Origin: Eublepharis macularius
Taxonomy: Eukaryota; Chordata; Lepidosauria; Squamata; Eublepharidae
DNA length: 64,000 bases
NCBI RefSeq assembly: GCF_028583425.1
Contig: NC_072801.1
Location: 19,674,001-19,738,000, forward strand
Reading direction: 5' to 3'
The translations under genes and the position numbers were made by a program. The notes under the pieces were generated by a model that saw only the letters and a list, made by a program, of their open reading frames with translations, did not search any database and was not told where the DNA came from. This document shows, one piece after another, positions 43,362 to 55,911 of this stretch. How positions within the stretch are numbered: the stretch's first letter is position 1; each line of letters opens with the position of its first letter.

Positions 43362-43479
43362 GTCTAAACAGAACTGTAAGCTATTGTCAGTCTGAAATAG
43401 TTTTTATCTTGCTGATATAAATCAACATAGTGATCCCTAGCAATTTGTCTCATATTTAATGTCATCTTCTGTCTTTTAG

Positions 43480-43532
43480 AGAAAAAGGACAAAATTTATT
43501 GCCCTTGATTTCCTGACTGAATGGTTGTACAA
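43480..43532 (+). CDS. IQCK: IQCK coding exon 5 (docking-domain second half)
   Basis: Acceptor AG at 43478-43479, donor GTAAGT at 43533. The 53 bp encode RKRTKFIALDFLTEWLY and two bases of the next codon, which become N with exon 6. Human IQCK has RKRTKFIACDFLTEWLYN. It supplies the second helix of the Dpy-30/RII-like pattern begun in exon 4. Confidence 0.97.
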
Positions 43533-43659
43533 GTAAGTCAGTTACAGTTGTATACATTAAATATTCCCAGTAATGTATTTTTTGTTTATACAAATGGAGA
43601 TTTGTGCTTTATATTAATTGTAAACAATATCTCTTTTTAATGTATGGTGAAATTATCAG

Positions 43660-43737
43660 CCACAATCCACAGAGGAAAGATGAACCATTTGTAGAATTCT
43701 TTGAGATCCCCTTTGTGAAGGATTGGCTAAAGGATCA
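43660..43737 (+). CDS. IQCK: IQCK coding exon 6
   Basis: Acceptor AG at 43658-43659, donor GTAAGT at 43738. It encodes NHNPQRKDEPFVEFFEIPFV, then KDWLKD and two bases CA. Human: NQNPKRAGEPFTEFFSIPFV EERLKQ, so the two align over their length. The next human exon starts HPRPPIPLSLLLTEEEAA and contains the IQ motif; no such exon was found up to 64000. The next intron is therefore more than 20 kb long, in keeping with the long introns of this gene in mammals. Confidence 0.97.
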
Positions 43738-44065
43738 GTAAGTATTGGACCAATAAGACAGACTGCCCCCTTCTTCCTTTCCACCAAATGTAGATAGAAA
43801 TGCAGCAAAAATGTCCCCTTTTGATTTCCTTTTATTATTCATGTATAACAAAGCATCTCTGATATGCATGCTAATTTGGTAGCTACCTAGATTCAAGGCA
43901 TTTTGTCCTAGATTAATTTGCACAGAAATTGGACTGAAGAGTGCTAAACATTTCATTATTCTGAAGAATAGAGGATTTTAAATTGCCTGCTGTTATTATG
44001 AATATCTTTATGCTAATGAGCAAACTGTGTTTATTAGTGTAACCGTTTGAAAACTTTCCTTTCAG

Positions 44066-44114
44066 GCGCTACATTGATAAGATATCATTCCTCCAGAGTG
44101 TTTTAAAACAGTAA
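44066..44114 (+). CDS. IQCK: Possible alternative terminal exon of IQCK
   Basis: A strong C/T-rich tract and AG at 44064-44065 precede 49 bp that join in frame with exon 6 (CA|G) to encode QRYIDKISFLQSVLKQ and TAA at 44112-44114. Used as last exon it would give a 175-residue protein with the docking region and no IQ motif. There is no known homologue in my memory. An AATAAA at 44279-44284 lies inside the next repeat. It may be a cryptic site. Confidence 0.33.
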
Positions 44115-45279
44115 ACAGGATGTGCTTTTTTGCTGCTTTGCAATTACAGTAAAACAGTCAAGACCATCTACCTTAACATTTTTTCTCTGAATTTTTAAAC
44201 GATCATCTTCCATGTGATGTATGGTAAATTTACAGCCCAATCCTAAGGTCTGGCTCGGTGCTGGCGCCTGCACGTCAAAATAAAAGTGGCGCCACTCTGC
44301 CACTCCCTATGGATTTTTGCAGGAGAGCCACGCCAGCACACGAGCTTGACAAGGAAATGCGCAGCTGCTGCCAAGAGCACCCACCTGCCATTCCCCTGAC
44401 AACCCCACCAATACCAGCCAATGGCTGCACTGTTCCCCTGACAGATACACAAGGGGCGAGCAGCGATGCAGCCAATGGGCAGGCTGTGATCTCCGCTGCC
44501 CAGCGATACACACCCCTGTCAGGGAGCAAGCATCCCTTCTGGGGTGAGGGACACAGGTAACACTGAAGATGCAGACAAGGCACCCACCCTCTTGCCCATA
44601 CAACCCCCATTTCCAACGAGGGCTAGGCTGGCAGCTGCAGTTCCACTCACTAACAACCCCCATCCTCGCTGCTGCAAGACACAGGTCCCCCCTCCGGGAA
44701 AAGTGGGAATAGAGAGGCTGTGAGAAGTTAAGAGGAACCCAGCACCCAGGATCAGCCCCCCCCCAAGGTCAAGGAGAGGCAACTATATAGAGGCAAGCAG
44801 GGGTGGGTGCCACAACAACTGACAGTGCTGCCCATTAGAGACCGTTGGGGTGACTGGAAGGACCATTGGATGGGATGGGAGCAACCAACGCCCATCAATT
44901 TGCAGCAGCTCCATTACACAGCACTGCATCGAAAAAGTGTTAGGGGAATGCGGGGTGTACCTTTCAAGCCATGCTTTGGTCCCAGGATAATGCCCCCCAG
45001 AATGGAATGATGGCCCGTGGGACCAGAGAACCTGCTCTAGGGGCCACCATCCCACTACCCAGTGCAAGTTTTCCAGAGTCCATCCTTGGCTTTGCGAAGA
45101 GCAAACAGGAGAGGTGTATGGCCTCACTGGGGAAGAGCCCCTGGCATCTCAGGATATCGCTCCATCTCCCCTCCCCCCCGGGCAACAATCTCACTCCCCA
45201 CATGCAGAGGTTCTCTGCCTGGCTTATTAGACACCAGGAGAGCTGTTAGAGAATGGAAGTCCTCTGTGGCACCACCACC

Positions 45280-45665
45280 TGGGGCGGCACAAGGGTTTTT
45301 GGTGCTTGCGGCTGGCCGGCAGGGGACCCCCTCCCCCTGCGCGCACGCAAGTGCACACGCACCAGCCTGTGTGATGACGTCATGCATGCCGCCACCGGCC
45401 CGATCACTGCAGCGGGCGGCTCTGATGGTGCGCAGGCGGGCCTCCGAGCTCTCCCACTCTGTTGCCTGCGCCACTGCAGATGCCTGCCCGTGGTGGCTGC
45501 ACCCAGCTGGGGGCGTGTGCTGGCGGCGGCGGCGCAGGGCAGGAGGGATAGGAGGCTGCAGCTCTGTGGCACGCGCTCCCGCCCCCGCGCCTCCTCTGGC
45601 GTTCCCTCTGGCACCCCACGCCTGAGGCCACTGCCAGCCTGGCCTTAATGGGCGCACCGGCCCTG
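45280..45665. mobile_element. Possible hAT fragment nested in the GC-rich block
   Basis: The right end GGGCGCACCGGCCCTG is the inverted form of the hAT-type terminus CAGGGCCGG. The left boundary near GGGGCGGCACAAGG is not clear-cut. Confidence 0.35.
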
Positions 45666-46525
45666 ACCACCACCACCCCCGCCAGACACACACAGGCCAC
45701 ACTCCAAGTACCACCCTGCTGCACTCCATGAACCTAAGAGGGGGAGGGAAGCTGGCTGGGGCCGGAGTGTCCAAGGTGCAACTGGACACCTGCTCTTTTG
45801 GCCTGCAGAGCCATGCAAAGGCACGGAGCCCCCTAGAGTCTCATTGGAGCAATCCCACCTGTCCCAGCCCAGAGTCAGAGACCATTCATTTCAAAGTGTG
45901 GAATGGCAACTCCTCAGGGAAGTGGAGGAGGTCCACTGACAATCAAAGGCAAGCAAACAGACCAGAGAGGGGTTGTTGTTCAGAACAAACTCTGAAAAGG
46001 AAAGAGAGTATCTGGACTAGCATATCCCCAATGTCGACCAGCCAGGACAGGAGCAAAACCAGCCTGTGCAACTGTCAGAGCCTTGGGATCCATCCCCTGT
46101 TCTGTGAGGTTGAGATGTGGGCTGTCAGGAGAACCACTCCCTGGGCAGGACTTGAATGGCAGTTGAGGAGGAGCATGGGGGGCTGGAACAGCCATGCTCC
46201 TTGGCTGTCCTGATGGGCTGCAATTGCCTGAAAGGGAAACAGACACATGTGTGGCAAGGGACCTGGTGCTGTGCAAGCCCAAGTCCAGTCTGCCACATTC
46301 TGGGAGGGTGTTCATGGGTGTGAGCGGCAGCAGCAGCTCCATCGTCACAGGTGCAGCCCTCAGGCAGATGATGCATGCCCCTCCGGCGAGAAAACACTCC
46401 TCATCTGCATCAAGATGGCCTGATCCTGTGAGGGAGACAGTCAAGGGAATGAGCACCCACCACCAACCGGGGGTTTATGAAAACCCAGTCACGCAGATCT
46501 GCAGCCGCACTTCCTCCTCTGCTCT

Positions 46526-46527
<2 letters not shown>

Positions 46528-46556
<29 letters not shown>

Positions 46557-46563
46557 CGCGCGC
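46528..46563. repeat. (TG)n-(CG)n microsatellite
   Basis: About 11 TG dinucleotides followed by about 8 CG dinucleotides. Alternating purine-pyrimidine of this kind can adopt Z-DNA. Confidence 0.9.
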
Positions 46564-47334
46564 CCGGCTGAGGGGATCTGAATAGAGCCCCTAAATGGGA
46601 ATCTGGTGTCCCCCTGAATGGCTATGTCAAGGGCAGTTTCCTTTGTGACCAGAAGGAGCTCCCACCCCAGCAAGCCTCATCTGCAGAGACTGGTGTTTGG
46701 AAGGGTGCAGGTGAGGGAAGGGAGGTTGCTGGTATAAACAAGCGTGCCGGGAAGTCGCTGCCCAAGCTTCTTATCTTTCAGTGCTCCCTCGCTCCATCAC
46801 GAGCTGGGGACTCAGGTGTCAGATGACCTGCAAGGAAACTTGGGTGGTAGTTGTTACTTGTACATTCCAGATTAGCTCTTCTTCTGTTGAGTGAATGCAA
46901 AGTTCTCCCTAATTCCTCAAAGTCTCCCAAGTGCACTCATGCCCTGCCACTGTGAGCTCCCTCTCCCACCTCGCGTTCTAAGTCCCCATGGCAGAAGGTG
47001 AAGTTTTGCATACTATGCTGTGAAAAATAAGAATATATTTCTCAGCTGGGCCCAGTTTTACACATAAAGCTGTTTTATACATGGGCTCATGCAGGTTGCC
47101 ATCTTAATTGCCATCAGGTGGAAACAAGGCTGTCTGAGGTAGGAAGCAAAGAAGGGTACAGTTCAGGGGCCCTGGGAACTCAGAGAGGCCGTGGGGTCCA
47201 GTTAAGTCATGTGATTTGTTTAATTTTGATCATTGGGATTGGTCCCACCAACTAAAGAAGGTGGGAATGGTGATGAGAATGGATTGTACTATAGGGTTTA
47301 TATTATGAAGCCTTAGAAACTTGTATACAAGGAA

Positions 47335-47530
47335 AGGGCTATGGCTCATTGGTAGAGCATTTGCTTTGCATGCAGAAGGTCCCAGTTTGAATCCCTGGCA
47401 TCTCCAGTCAAAAGGATCGTGCTGTAGGTGATAGGAAAGATCTCGATTTAAGAACTAGCTGAGCCACTTGCCAATCAGAATAGATTACATTAACCTTGAC
47501 AGAAAATTGTCTGACTCAAGGCAGTTCAGT
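47335..47530 (+). mobile_element. tRNA-derived SINE, plus strand
   Basis: Best-preserved head in the window: GGCTATGGCTCATTGGTAGA, GCAGAAGGTCCCAGTTTGAA (box B region), then CATCTCCAGTCAAAAGGATC and the tail TTGTCTGACTCAAGGCAGTT. Confidence 0.85.
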
Positions 47531-47574
47531 TAAAATGTACAGACATATGATTGTTGAAGGTATCCTCTCTTAGG

Positions 47575-50500
47575 TGAAGGTTTCTTCTTTGAATGCCCCA
47601 CGATTATGCAATAAATATGTTTCCCTTAAAAATAAGGCTCTTTGATGGACAAATATGGACATTGGTCTCATTATATGCACCAAACAATGGCCAAAAGAAA
47701 TTTTATGAGTGATTCTTCGAGAAATTATTAAACTTTCAAGAAGGAGAGATTTTAATTTTCGGAGACATGAATGGTGTCTTGGATTCCAAAATTGATAGAT
47801 CAACAAGGTCGGGACGAAACCTTCCAAAGTATGTATTCAACTGTATGTCAACCCTGGAAACAGAAGATGCTTGGAGATGGCTACATAAAAAGAAAAGAGA
47901 CTATACATTCCTCTCAGACAGGCAACAAACGTATTCCAGAAAAGATATGTGTTGGATGTCCAAGAGCCTTCTGATAAAGATAGAACAAAGTTCATCCAAG
48001 GATCATAGCAGACCATAATCCAATAGAAATAGTATGTCAAACAGGAAATAAAAAAGAAAGAAGATGAAGACTGGACAAAACTCTATTGCTACAGGAGGAT
48101 GTATTGCAAAAATGCAGGGAAGAATTGACAATATTTTAGAATAAATATTACAAAGGATGTTGATCCAATAACAATTTGGGAAGCCAGCAAAGCCTATGTA
48201 AGAGAAACACTGATGGCAATAGTGTCCAAAAAGAAAAAAGTTAAGTTTGAAGTAAAAGACAATTTAACCCCAAAATCGAAAAAATTGGAACAAGACCACA
48301 AAGGAACAAGGGAAAAAGAAAACGAGAAGAAATTAAGTTGCTAAAGAATCAATTAGACTTATTGGAGGCAGAAGAAATTCAGAAAAAAACTTAAATATCT
48401 AAAGCAAAGGCACTTAGAAGCCGCAAATAAACCTGGAAGATACTTGGTGTATTGTCTGAGAAAAGAGAGAGAGAAAAGAAGGATACTAGGAATCAGGGAA
48501 GGCAATCAAGTAATCCATAGAGCAAGAAATGAAAGATCAAATCAGAGCTTTTTTCTCCAACCTCTATAAAGAAGAATCAACAATAGAAGAAGAGATGGAG
48601 AAATATTTACAAGCAACACCAATTAAAGAATTCACCACTGAGCACAGAAAAATCCTAAATCAAGCAATAACAATACAAGAGATAATTCTGCAATCAAAAA
48701 GCTAAAGGCTGCAAAAGCCCTAAGTCCGGATGGATTCCCTGCCATTTATTACAAATCCTTCTAGGATATATTGGCTATACCTTTGCAAAAAGTGATGAAT
48801 GAGATACAAAGCAAGAATATTTTACCATGGACCTGGCAAGAAGCTAATATAACTTTAATACATAAAGAGGGAAACGATCCATTAATACCACAATCATATA
48901 GACCTATCTCTTTATTGAATGTGGATTACAAGATATTTACAACAATAATGGCTGAAAGATTAAGAAAATGCATTTCAGAGGTAATTCATGAAGATCAAAC
49001 AAGCTTCTTCCCAAAGAGATATATGAAAGATAACATTAGATATCTCTTCAGTGCAATCGAATATTCAAGAAGAAAAAGTGAAAAAACTGCATTTATGTTT
49101 CTGGATGCTGAAAAAGCATTTGATAATGTTTCTTGGAAGTTTCTTATCAAAACATTGCAAAGAATGTATTGTGAGAATGAGTTTCTGAATTGGATCCAAA
49201 GTATTTACACCAGTCAGCAAGCTGCATTTTTAGTGAATGGTTTGTTTATGAAGAAAATTTAAGTAACAAAAGGAGCACATCAGAGATGCCCAATATCACC
49301 ACTATTGTTTATTATTGTGCTAGAAATTTTGGCAGTGAGAATCAGACAAGACAGTAGAATTGCTGGAATAAAGGAGGGGAAAGAGATATACAAGATGAAA
49401 AGCTATGCACATGGTGTCATATCAGGGACGAATTCACACACTTCTCTGATTTATGTAATGGAATAAATATCAAGATTTGGACAGTATTCTGGATACAAAT
49501 TGAATAAGAAGAAAACAAAGATAATGTTACTTTTGATAACGACAGAGGAACGGGAAAAGATTGGAAAGATAACAGACTGTGCCATTACTACAAAGCTGGT
49601 AAAGTATTTAGGGGAAAATGTATCATGATGAAATGAGAATCTCTATAAAAATAATTACCAAAAAGTTTGGATAAATATTATTGAAGATTTGCAGAGCCAG
49701 GAAAAATTAAATATTTCATGGCTAGGAAGAATCTCAGCTGTCAAAATGAAGATTTTACCTGAATTGAACTTTTTATTTCAAATTATTCCAATTTATATAG
49801 AACAAATTCTCAACAAGTGGCAGAAAGTAATAAATGACTTTATATGGAAAGGAAAGAAACCAAGGATAAGTTTTAAAGTACTACAGAACAATAGAAACCG
49901 AGGAGGACTGGCAGTACCAAATAACAAGCTATATCATCAAGCAGCAGCGTTAGTTTAGATAACAGATTGGATTATAAATCCAAGTAGCAGACATATCAAA
50001 TTGAAGACAATAGATGCTAAAGAAGGCATCCATAATTATTTATGGATCAAGAAATCATGTAAATCTATTCACAAACAGGATGGGACCCATATTATAAGGG
50101 ATGAATTGCTTAAAATATGGCTTCAATGCAGAAACAGATTAAGTCCACTAATCTCCCCATTGGTGTCGCCAGTTAATGTTCACTATGACGCAGTCACGAG
50201 AAATAGAATTGATCAGCTCAGCTATGAATCAATGATGGATAAAAAAGGAAATGTAAAAACCTGGCAAGAAATACAAGCTCAAGGCAAAAAATGTATCATC
50301 AAACAGTATCAAGACTAAAGGAATAAACTCTTAAAGAAGGTGGTAGGTTGAGAGAAAAAACGCAATATAAACTATTAATATCTGGAGATTGGAAGCAGTT
50401 CTTGGGGAAGATTTACAAAATCTTATTGCAATATCACACAGAAATGGAGCAAGTTAAAACTTGTATGATATAATGGATGGAAAACTTGGGAGAAATTATC

Positions 50501-51060
50501 CCAATGAACATATGGGAAAATTTATGGACTAAGGACATAAAATTTACAGATTGTCAGTTACTGAGAAAGAAATGGTATAAAATGTTCTTTAGATGGTATA
50601 CTACTCCCAAAGACATTGTGAGAATTAGTAAGGGTTACAGTGGACACTGTTGGAAATGTCAAAGCATGGATGCAACATTTTATCATATGTGGTGGACCTG
50701 TAAGAAAATGCGAAAATATTGGATAAAGATACATGAAGAGATGCAGAAGATTCTCAGATGTGAATCAAATCCGAAAAATATGGTCTTTTAAATATCCTAC
50801 CAATTAATGTTAGAAAAAAACAGGGAGATCTTTGATCTTACATGGTGACAGCAGCAAGAGTATTATTTGCAGCAAAATAGAAAACAGATATCTGTCCTGA
50901 TGTGTTAGAGAGATAAGATTCATGAATATGCATCAATGGCTAAACTGACTACCTATCTACAAAATAAACTGATAGCCGAATTTTGGGGGAAATGGAAGGA
51001 TCTCTTTGACTACTTAGGTAGAAATTAATTTTAATTAAGGCAACTTAATATAAAGACGAG
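47575..51060 (+). mobile_element. L1 LINE ORF2, degraded, plus strand
   Basis: Domains in order: a shortened endonuclease (start KVSSLNAPRLC at about 47575, then YAPNNGQ, FGDMNGVLDSK at 47759-47790); the reverse transcriptase (48680-49560: LNVDYKIFTTIMAERLRKCI, FLDAEKAFDNVSW); the catalytic YADD box is degraded to YAHG near 49405; the thumb (WLGRISAVKMKILPELNFLF at 49710); and the C-terminal cysteine region (50650-50720: CWKCQSMD, then HMWWTC). Several stops and frameshifts split it, including at about 48030, 49262, 49957 and 50318. The endonuclease lacks a large internal part. ORF1 is absent. Confidence 0.9.
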
Positions 51061-51350
51061 AATTAAAAGAAAAAGCTGATATTGTAGTTTGTATATGTGA
51101 ACTTAACCAAGGAGAGGGAAGGAGAATTAGTATGCAACTATGTTTAGATATAGCAAATTTTGAATGCATTCCTTTATTAGTTCAATGTAAGTTTAAGTGT
51201 AGTGCTTGTACAAGTCTCAAAACAATTCTATATGTACTGTTTATATAAGATTTTATAACTCTCAACTCAGTTTCCAATCTAGTATTTGTATAATCTTTTA
51301 TCATGCACTTTCTATTTTCACATATTTTCTTTTTTAAATAATTTTTTTAA
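51061..51350 (+). mobile_element. Probable L1 3' UTR
   Basis: AT-rich sequence directly after the ORF2 remnant. The 3' limit and poly(A) tail are not clear. Confidence 0.4.
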
Positions 51351-53599
51351 AGAGTCTGATCATTTAAAATATATTTTTAATTTGAGTGTGATTATTGCTT
51401 ACCTTCACAAGCATGCTTCCAATAATAAAGGTGAATGCTTTGTATACTTGATCCTGTCAAAGTTTACTCAGAAAAAGCTTTTGTTGTCAACAAAGACATG
51501 TAGCCTGTTTCTTTAAACATTTGCCTAACTTAGAAAACAGCCTTTTCCTCAGAACAAAGCAAAACTAACAAAAGTGTTGCCATGTAGATATTCTGAAACT
51601 TTGATCTCTTAAACAAAGGTGATGTTTTATCATTTTTGTATGATTTGTTTAATTTCAGCCCAGCTACATTAAAGCAAAAGGCTTGAAAAAGTCATTAACA
51701 TTTTATAGAAGAGCTGGTGACAATTCTATTACCTTATCTCCATTATTCATATAAATGAAGATAGGCATCTATTTAACAGTTAATATAACAGAAGAGAAGG
51801 GAAGCCACTCTTGGGGAAAGCAATGGCTCACTATTTAATGAGTATTTAATTTGATCTTTCAAGGCACATAAAACGATGAGCCATTACTTTCCCTAGGAGT
51901 GACTTCACTTCCCTCTCAGTTTTTTAACTGTTAAATAGATGCCTATATTCATTGAAACTAATGATCTGAACTAGGAATAGCCTCTACTCCAAATTGCCAT
52001 TAGAATTGCTTGGCTCTGATGTAGCCCAGTCTTTTCCATTCCTAGCTCACTCCATCCTCAGGTAAGCTGGATTGAAGCACTGTCTATGCTGATTGCCATA
52101 TGTAGGTAGGAAACCGCTTTCTTGCAATTCATTTATCCCTGCAGTTAAATCCAGCCTGCCAGGGTTTTCTTTGGATCAGGGCCACTTACACCAGGCCAGT
52201 AGCAGTTTTACAAAGTGGCAGTGTCAGCCACAATATCTGGGCTGAGAAAAGACCATTTTTGCCCCACCCAGCCAACCTACTCAGAGCCACTGCAAAGGAA
52301 GAGACAATAGCTGCAGTTCTTTGCTTAGCTCTGTGCCCAAGGGAGGAGAAAGTCCCTCCCCATCTGTGTTTCTCATTGTCTGTCAACTAGTCCTGGAGCA
52401 GATTTTGGTGACTGGAGCTTTGGCGGGGAGGGGGCGGTGGGGTGAAGGAGGTAATATAAGGTCCAGTAGTCATATTTGAAGGAACTTTTGGTGGGAAGGG
52501 AAAGCTAATGTTAACGGTTTAATTGCTTAATTTAATTACTTAATTTAATGTGACCTGCTTGAAAGATCTGTGTGAGTACGAAGATGGCGTACCTTTTTTA
52601 AAAAAAACAAAATTAACCAATATATTTTCAACACGGACCTAATTTGTAGGCTGCAGCCAGAAAAGAGTTAAATGTGTGCTCTGCAAGGATAAATGTAACA
52701 CAGTGAGAACACTTTGTGGAAATATCAGGCGGGTAGGAGGATGTAACTGGAGTAGCGTTGCATGATATGAAGATATGTTAACAGCCTTTTTCAGATTCAC
52801 CTGCAGCTTTGCTGAAGAGGAACAAGAGGAAATAGCATGAATTTTTGCTTTGGTGCATGTTTCCTGTACCATCTGCCCACAGCCAGCTGGCACATGAGCT
52901 TTTTGGACTAGGGTTACAAGAGTCTTCCAGTTCCCTTTGCAAAACCACTAGCAGTGTGAAGTATATTGAAAATCTCTATTTGGTAGCTGTTCTTTCCCCA
53001 CCCCCTGAATTCTCTAGCATGTACTCCCTGCTTGTATATGTATATATTTTCCTGGATCTGATATTGCTCCTTCGATAACAAATTGTCAGCCCTCCCCTGT
53101 GCACCCTTTTATTTTTTTGCAGGCAAATACATATGTTGATGTGTTCAGCACACTTTCCCCACCCCCTCTTTTCATATTCAAATTTACCAGCCGGCTAGTC
53201 TCAGCTGCATTTATAGTTGACACTACTGTCACTTCTCAGCTGGCCAATTGGGCTAATTTTGCACGGGTGACTGGCTTTTTTCTTTGCTTACAATGTGCAA
53301 TGTTTCTACAGGCATAGAAGTATTTCAGAACTCTGCCTGTATCCCAGTTGTGCCATAAGCATTCATTTTAAACTCCCATCTAGGACTGCTTTTTCTTACT
53401 AGGTCCCAATGACAGGGTGACAGGTTTGAAAATTTGACAGAAGCTTTCTTTTGGGGACCCTTTTAAAAAAACAAACAAGAATTCTATAAAAAAGCAGGTT
53501 CATCCATTTTTGTTTCAAATACTTCGTAATTAGTGTGATTTGCTGCTTTCAAATATTTGTGTCCTGCCTACCAAACCACAGGCACGCCATGTAACTATT
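51351..53599. other. IQCK intron, mostly unassigned
   Basis: Apart from the hairpin at 51744-51955 no exon or known repeat was recognised in this stretch. Confidence 0.45.
51744..51955. repeat. Imperfect hairpin MITE
   Basis: GATAGGCATCTATTTAACAG near 51757 recurs inverted as CTGTTAAATAGATGCCTAT near 51928. Arms of about 75 bp continue to AATGGCTCA / TGAGCCATT around a 45-bp loop. Divergence about one in eight. Confidence 0.78.
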
Positions 53600-53826
53600 T
53601 TATTTATTTATTTTTATTTACTTATTTATACTCTGCCTTTCTCTCAAATGGGGGCCTAAAACAGCATATATTGTTCTCCTCTCCTCCGTTTTATCCTCTC
53701 AAAACCCCTGTTAAATTGGTTAGGGAGAGAGGGTGTGAGTGGCTCAAGGTCACCCAGCAAGCTTCCACAGTGGAGTAGAGATTTGATCCTAGTCTGACAC
53801 TCTAACTACTACACCATACTAGCCCT
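53600..53826 (-). mobile_element. Sauria-type SINE, minus strand
   Basis: Tail (ATTT)n, TATACTCTGCCTTTCTCTCA, AGGTCACCCAGCAAGCTTCC and head CTAACTACTACACCATACTA. Confidence 0.85.
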
Positions 53827-54313
53827 CAGCGATATTGAAAATTACAATATAAATAGCAAAGTAACTAAAATAAATTCATAAAAGCAAAACAGCCGTCCCC
53901 CAACGTAGTCCACGGACTCATTTCCAGGATCCCTTCCCCAAAAGATTACCTCACACAAACATTTGTTTCTTTATTTCAAAATGTATGCCCTGCTACCTTG
54001 CACTCAAGATCGCTTGCATAATCATAAGAACAATCTAGTGAGCTGGAAAAAGTATGGAAGAGGGCAACCAAGAAGGTTAAGGAGTTGGAGCACCTAGGCT
54101 ACAAAAAACAGTGCTAAGGGGGGATGTGCTAGAGGTTTTTAAAATTATGCATGGGGTGGATACAGGGAGTTTTTTCTCCATCTCCCATAATACTAGATCT
54201 TGGGGGCACCCAGTGACCTTTTTGGGAAATAGGTTCAGGGCAGACAAAAGGAAATACATCTTTACTCAACAAGAATTTAAATTGGAATTCAGTGCCAGTA
54301 GTATAGGCCACAA

Positions 54314-55511
54314 TTTTTTTTAATTATTTAAGAAATAAAAAAGAACAATTGATAGTGCATAGAACCTTATACAAAAAGCTATTAAATAAATTTAACAGAA
54401 TATGTATGCTGTGAAATACATTGAATCATAATAATAATACATTGCAGTACCTACAGAGTATAAGTAAAATATATGAACTATTTTTCTTTCACACCCCTTC
54501 CTCAATTCCAAGCAGATAGTCCACAGCAATACAGATTATACTTCCACCTATTGTTGAGGATCCTGCATAAATGAAACTTTAAAGATTTATATGCTATTTA
54601 TCCACATTAAATTCTATCAGAAATTATTAAATATTAAATACATTGATTGACTTATAGAGCAATAGGACATTTTATGCAAGTATTTCACTTCAAAACAAAG
54701 CGAAAAGAAAAACTAGAAAAACAATTACTCTAGGCAAGTATAATCAAATATATAACTACTGAATTTTTAAAAAAAATTTCCCTTCTGTCAGCAATGAGTA
54801 AATTCATTTTATTTAGTTATTTATGTACAGTTAGTAAACTAGTTTAATCTTCAGTAAAAGAATTAGCTATTATTTATTTAATCCATTAGCACACAAAGTA
54901 ATAAGAAATTACTAAGAAACATAGTAGTTCACAAAAAAAAATGATATTCCAACAGGGAAAAGAAAAAAAATCTTTAAAACTTTACATTTATCTAAAGGGA
55001 AGATTATCCATATTTAATTCCAACATTTGTTCATTCTAGAAAGCTTTTAATATCATAAGTTGCTATTTTAATATTGTTTTAATTATATATGTGAGGCAAC
55101 TGATGACAATTTTGCACACAATAATAATAAAAAATTAGAAAAAATGGTATTTCATAAAGAAAAACATAATATTTCAGAAGGAAAAGAAAAATAAATTTAA
55201 AAAGGAGGGGAAATTGACAGTTACTTTAAGAAGATATGTAAAGATATGTAAATAGACTGGCAACTAAGAATTTCCCATTCCATCAAAAATAAGTTGGATC
55301 TTAGTAAATTACCCAAGAGTGATCTTTGGATATATATTCTATCTGAAGGGGGAATTCCAGATATTTTGGTTCCAACAGTTACTCATTTTAGGAAGGTATT
55401 AGCCTCATAAATTGCTATTTTAATTAATTTGTTTACCTCTTAACCTGATTTTTATTATTTATTATAAATACCAAATCTTCTAAAACTTTACTTTGTAACA
55501 TAATTTGCTGT
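54314..55511 (-). mobile_element. L1 3' UTR-type insertion, minus strand
   Basis: A 1.2-kb AT-rich block begins with a T-run (poly(A) reversed) and is flanked by duplications AGGCCACAA (54305-54313) and AGGCGACAA (55512-55520). It contains no coding remnant; assignment to L1 rests on the T-run, the duplication and overall composition. Confidence 0.6.
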
Positions 55512-55614
55512 AGGCGACAAATATTGATAGCTTTAAAAGGGGGTTAGACAGATTCATGGAGGAGAGACCCATCAGTGGCTACTAGCCATGGTGACTGAAG
55601 GGAGCCTCTGCCTT

Positions 55615-55911
55615 AGGGTTATCAGGTCCCCTTACCCTCCTGGCAGAGGGGGGACCTGGCATTTACCTGGAATGTCTTCCAGAAGTGCACGTTTGGTGGC
55701 AGGCATGCTCCTGTGCTTCCCAGGGGGCAATTAAGGAAGTGACATCATTGTACCCAGTGGGAGCACGCCTACTGTGTGCGGGCCCAGAACGTTTTTTGCC
55801 TCCTGGGCCTGTTCTCCAGGACTTCCCCCCCTGCTGGCCAGTTGAGAGACGGCGGGGGGGGGAAGGCTGGGAACTGGGGATCCTCCAGTCTGTCCGGGGA
55901 CCTAGCAGCCT
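55615..55911. mobile_element. Nonautonomous DNA transposon with TIRs
   Basis: AGGGTTATCAGGTCCCC at 55615 is inverted at the right end as GGGGACCTAGCAGCCT (55896-55911). GC-rich interior. Target duplication not evident. Confidence 0.6.

Larger units (their letters stand above)
44233..46760. mobile_element. GC-rich transposon-like block in IQCK intron
   Basis: Starts with CAGCCCAATCCTAAG at 44233, the same terminus as the smaller element at 62935, and the first 250 bp are homologous to it (GCCACTCTGCCACTCCCTAT, TTCCCCTGACA). GC content is far above the surroundings. The right terminus was not found. Several overlapping frames of 100-220 codons on both strands share no protein family and reflect low stop frequency in GC-rich DNA. 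Confidence 0.55.

Noticed and set aside
45124-45789. Long overlapping frames on both strands (up to 221 codons) in GC-rich DNA
   Set aside because: They overlap on both strands and show no domain; stop codons are rare in such composition.
47335-47410. tRNA gene
   Set aside because: The tRNA-like head lacks a full cloverleaf and is followed by a SINE body; the same sequence recurs at several loci.
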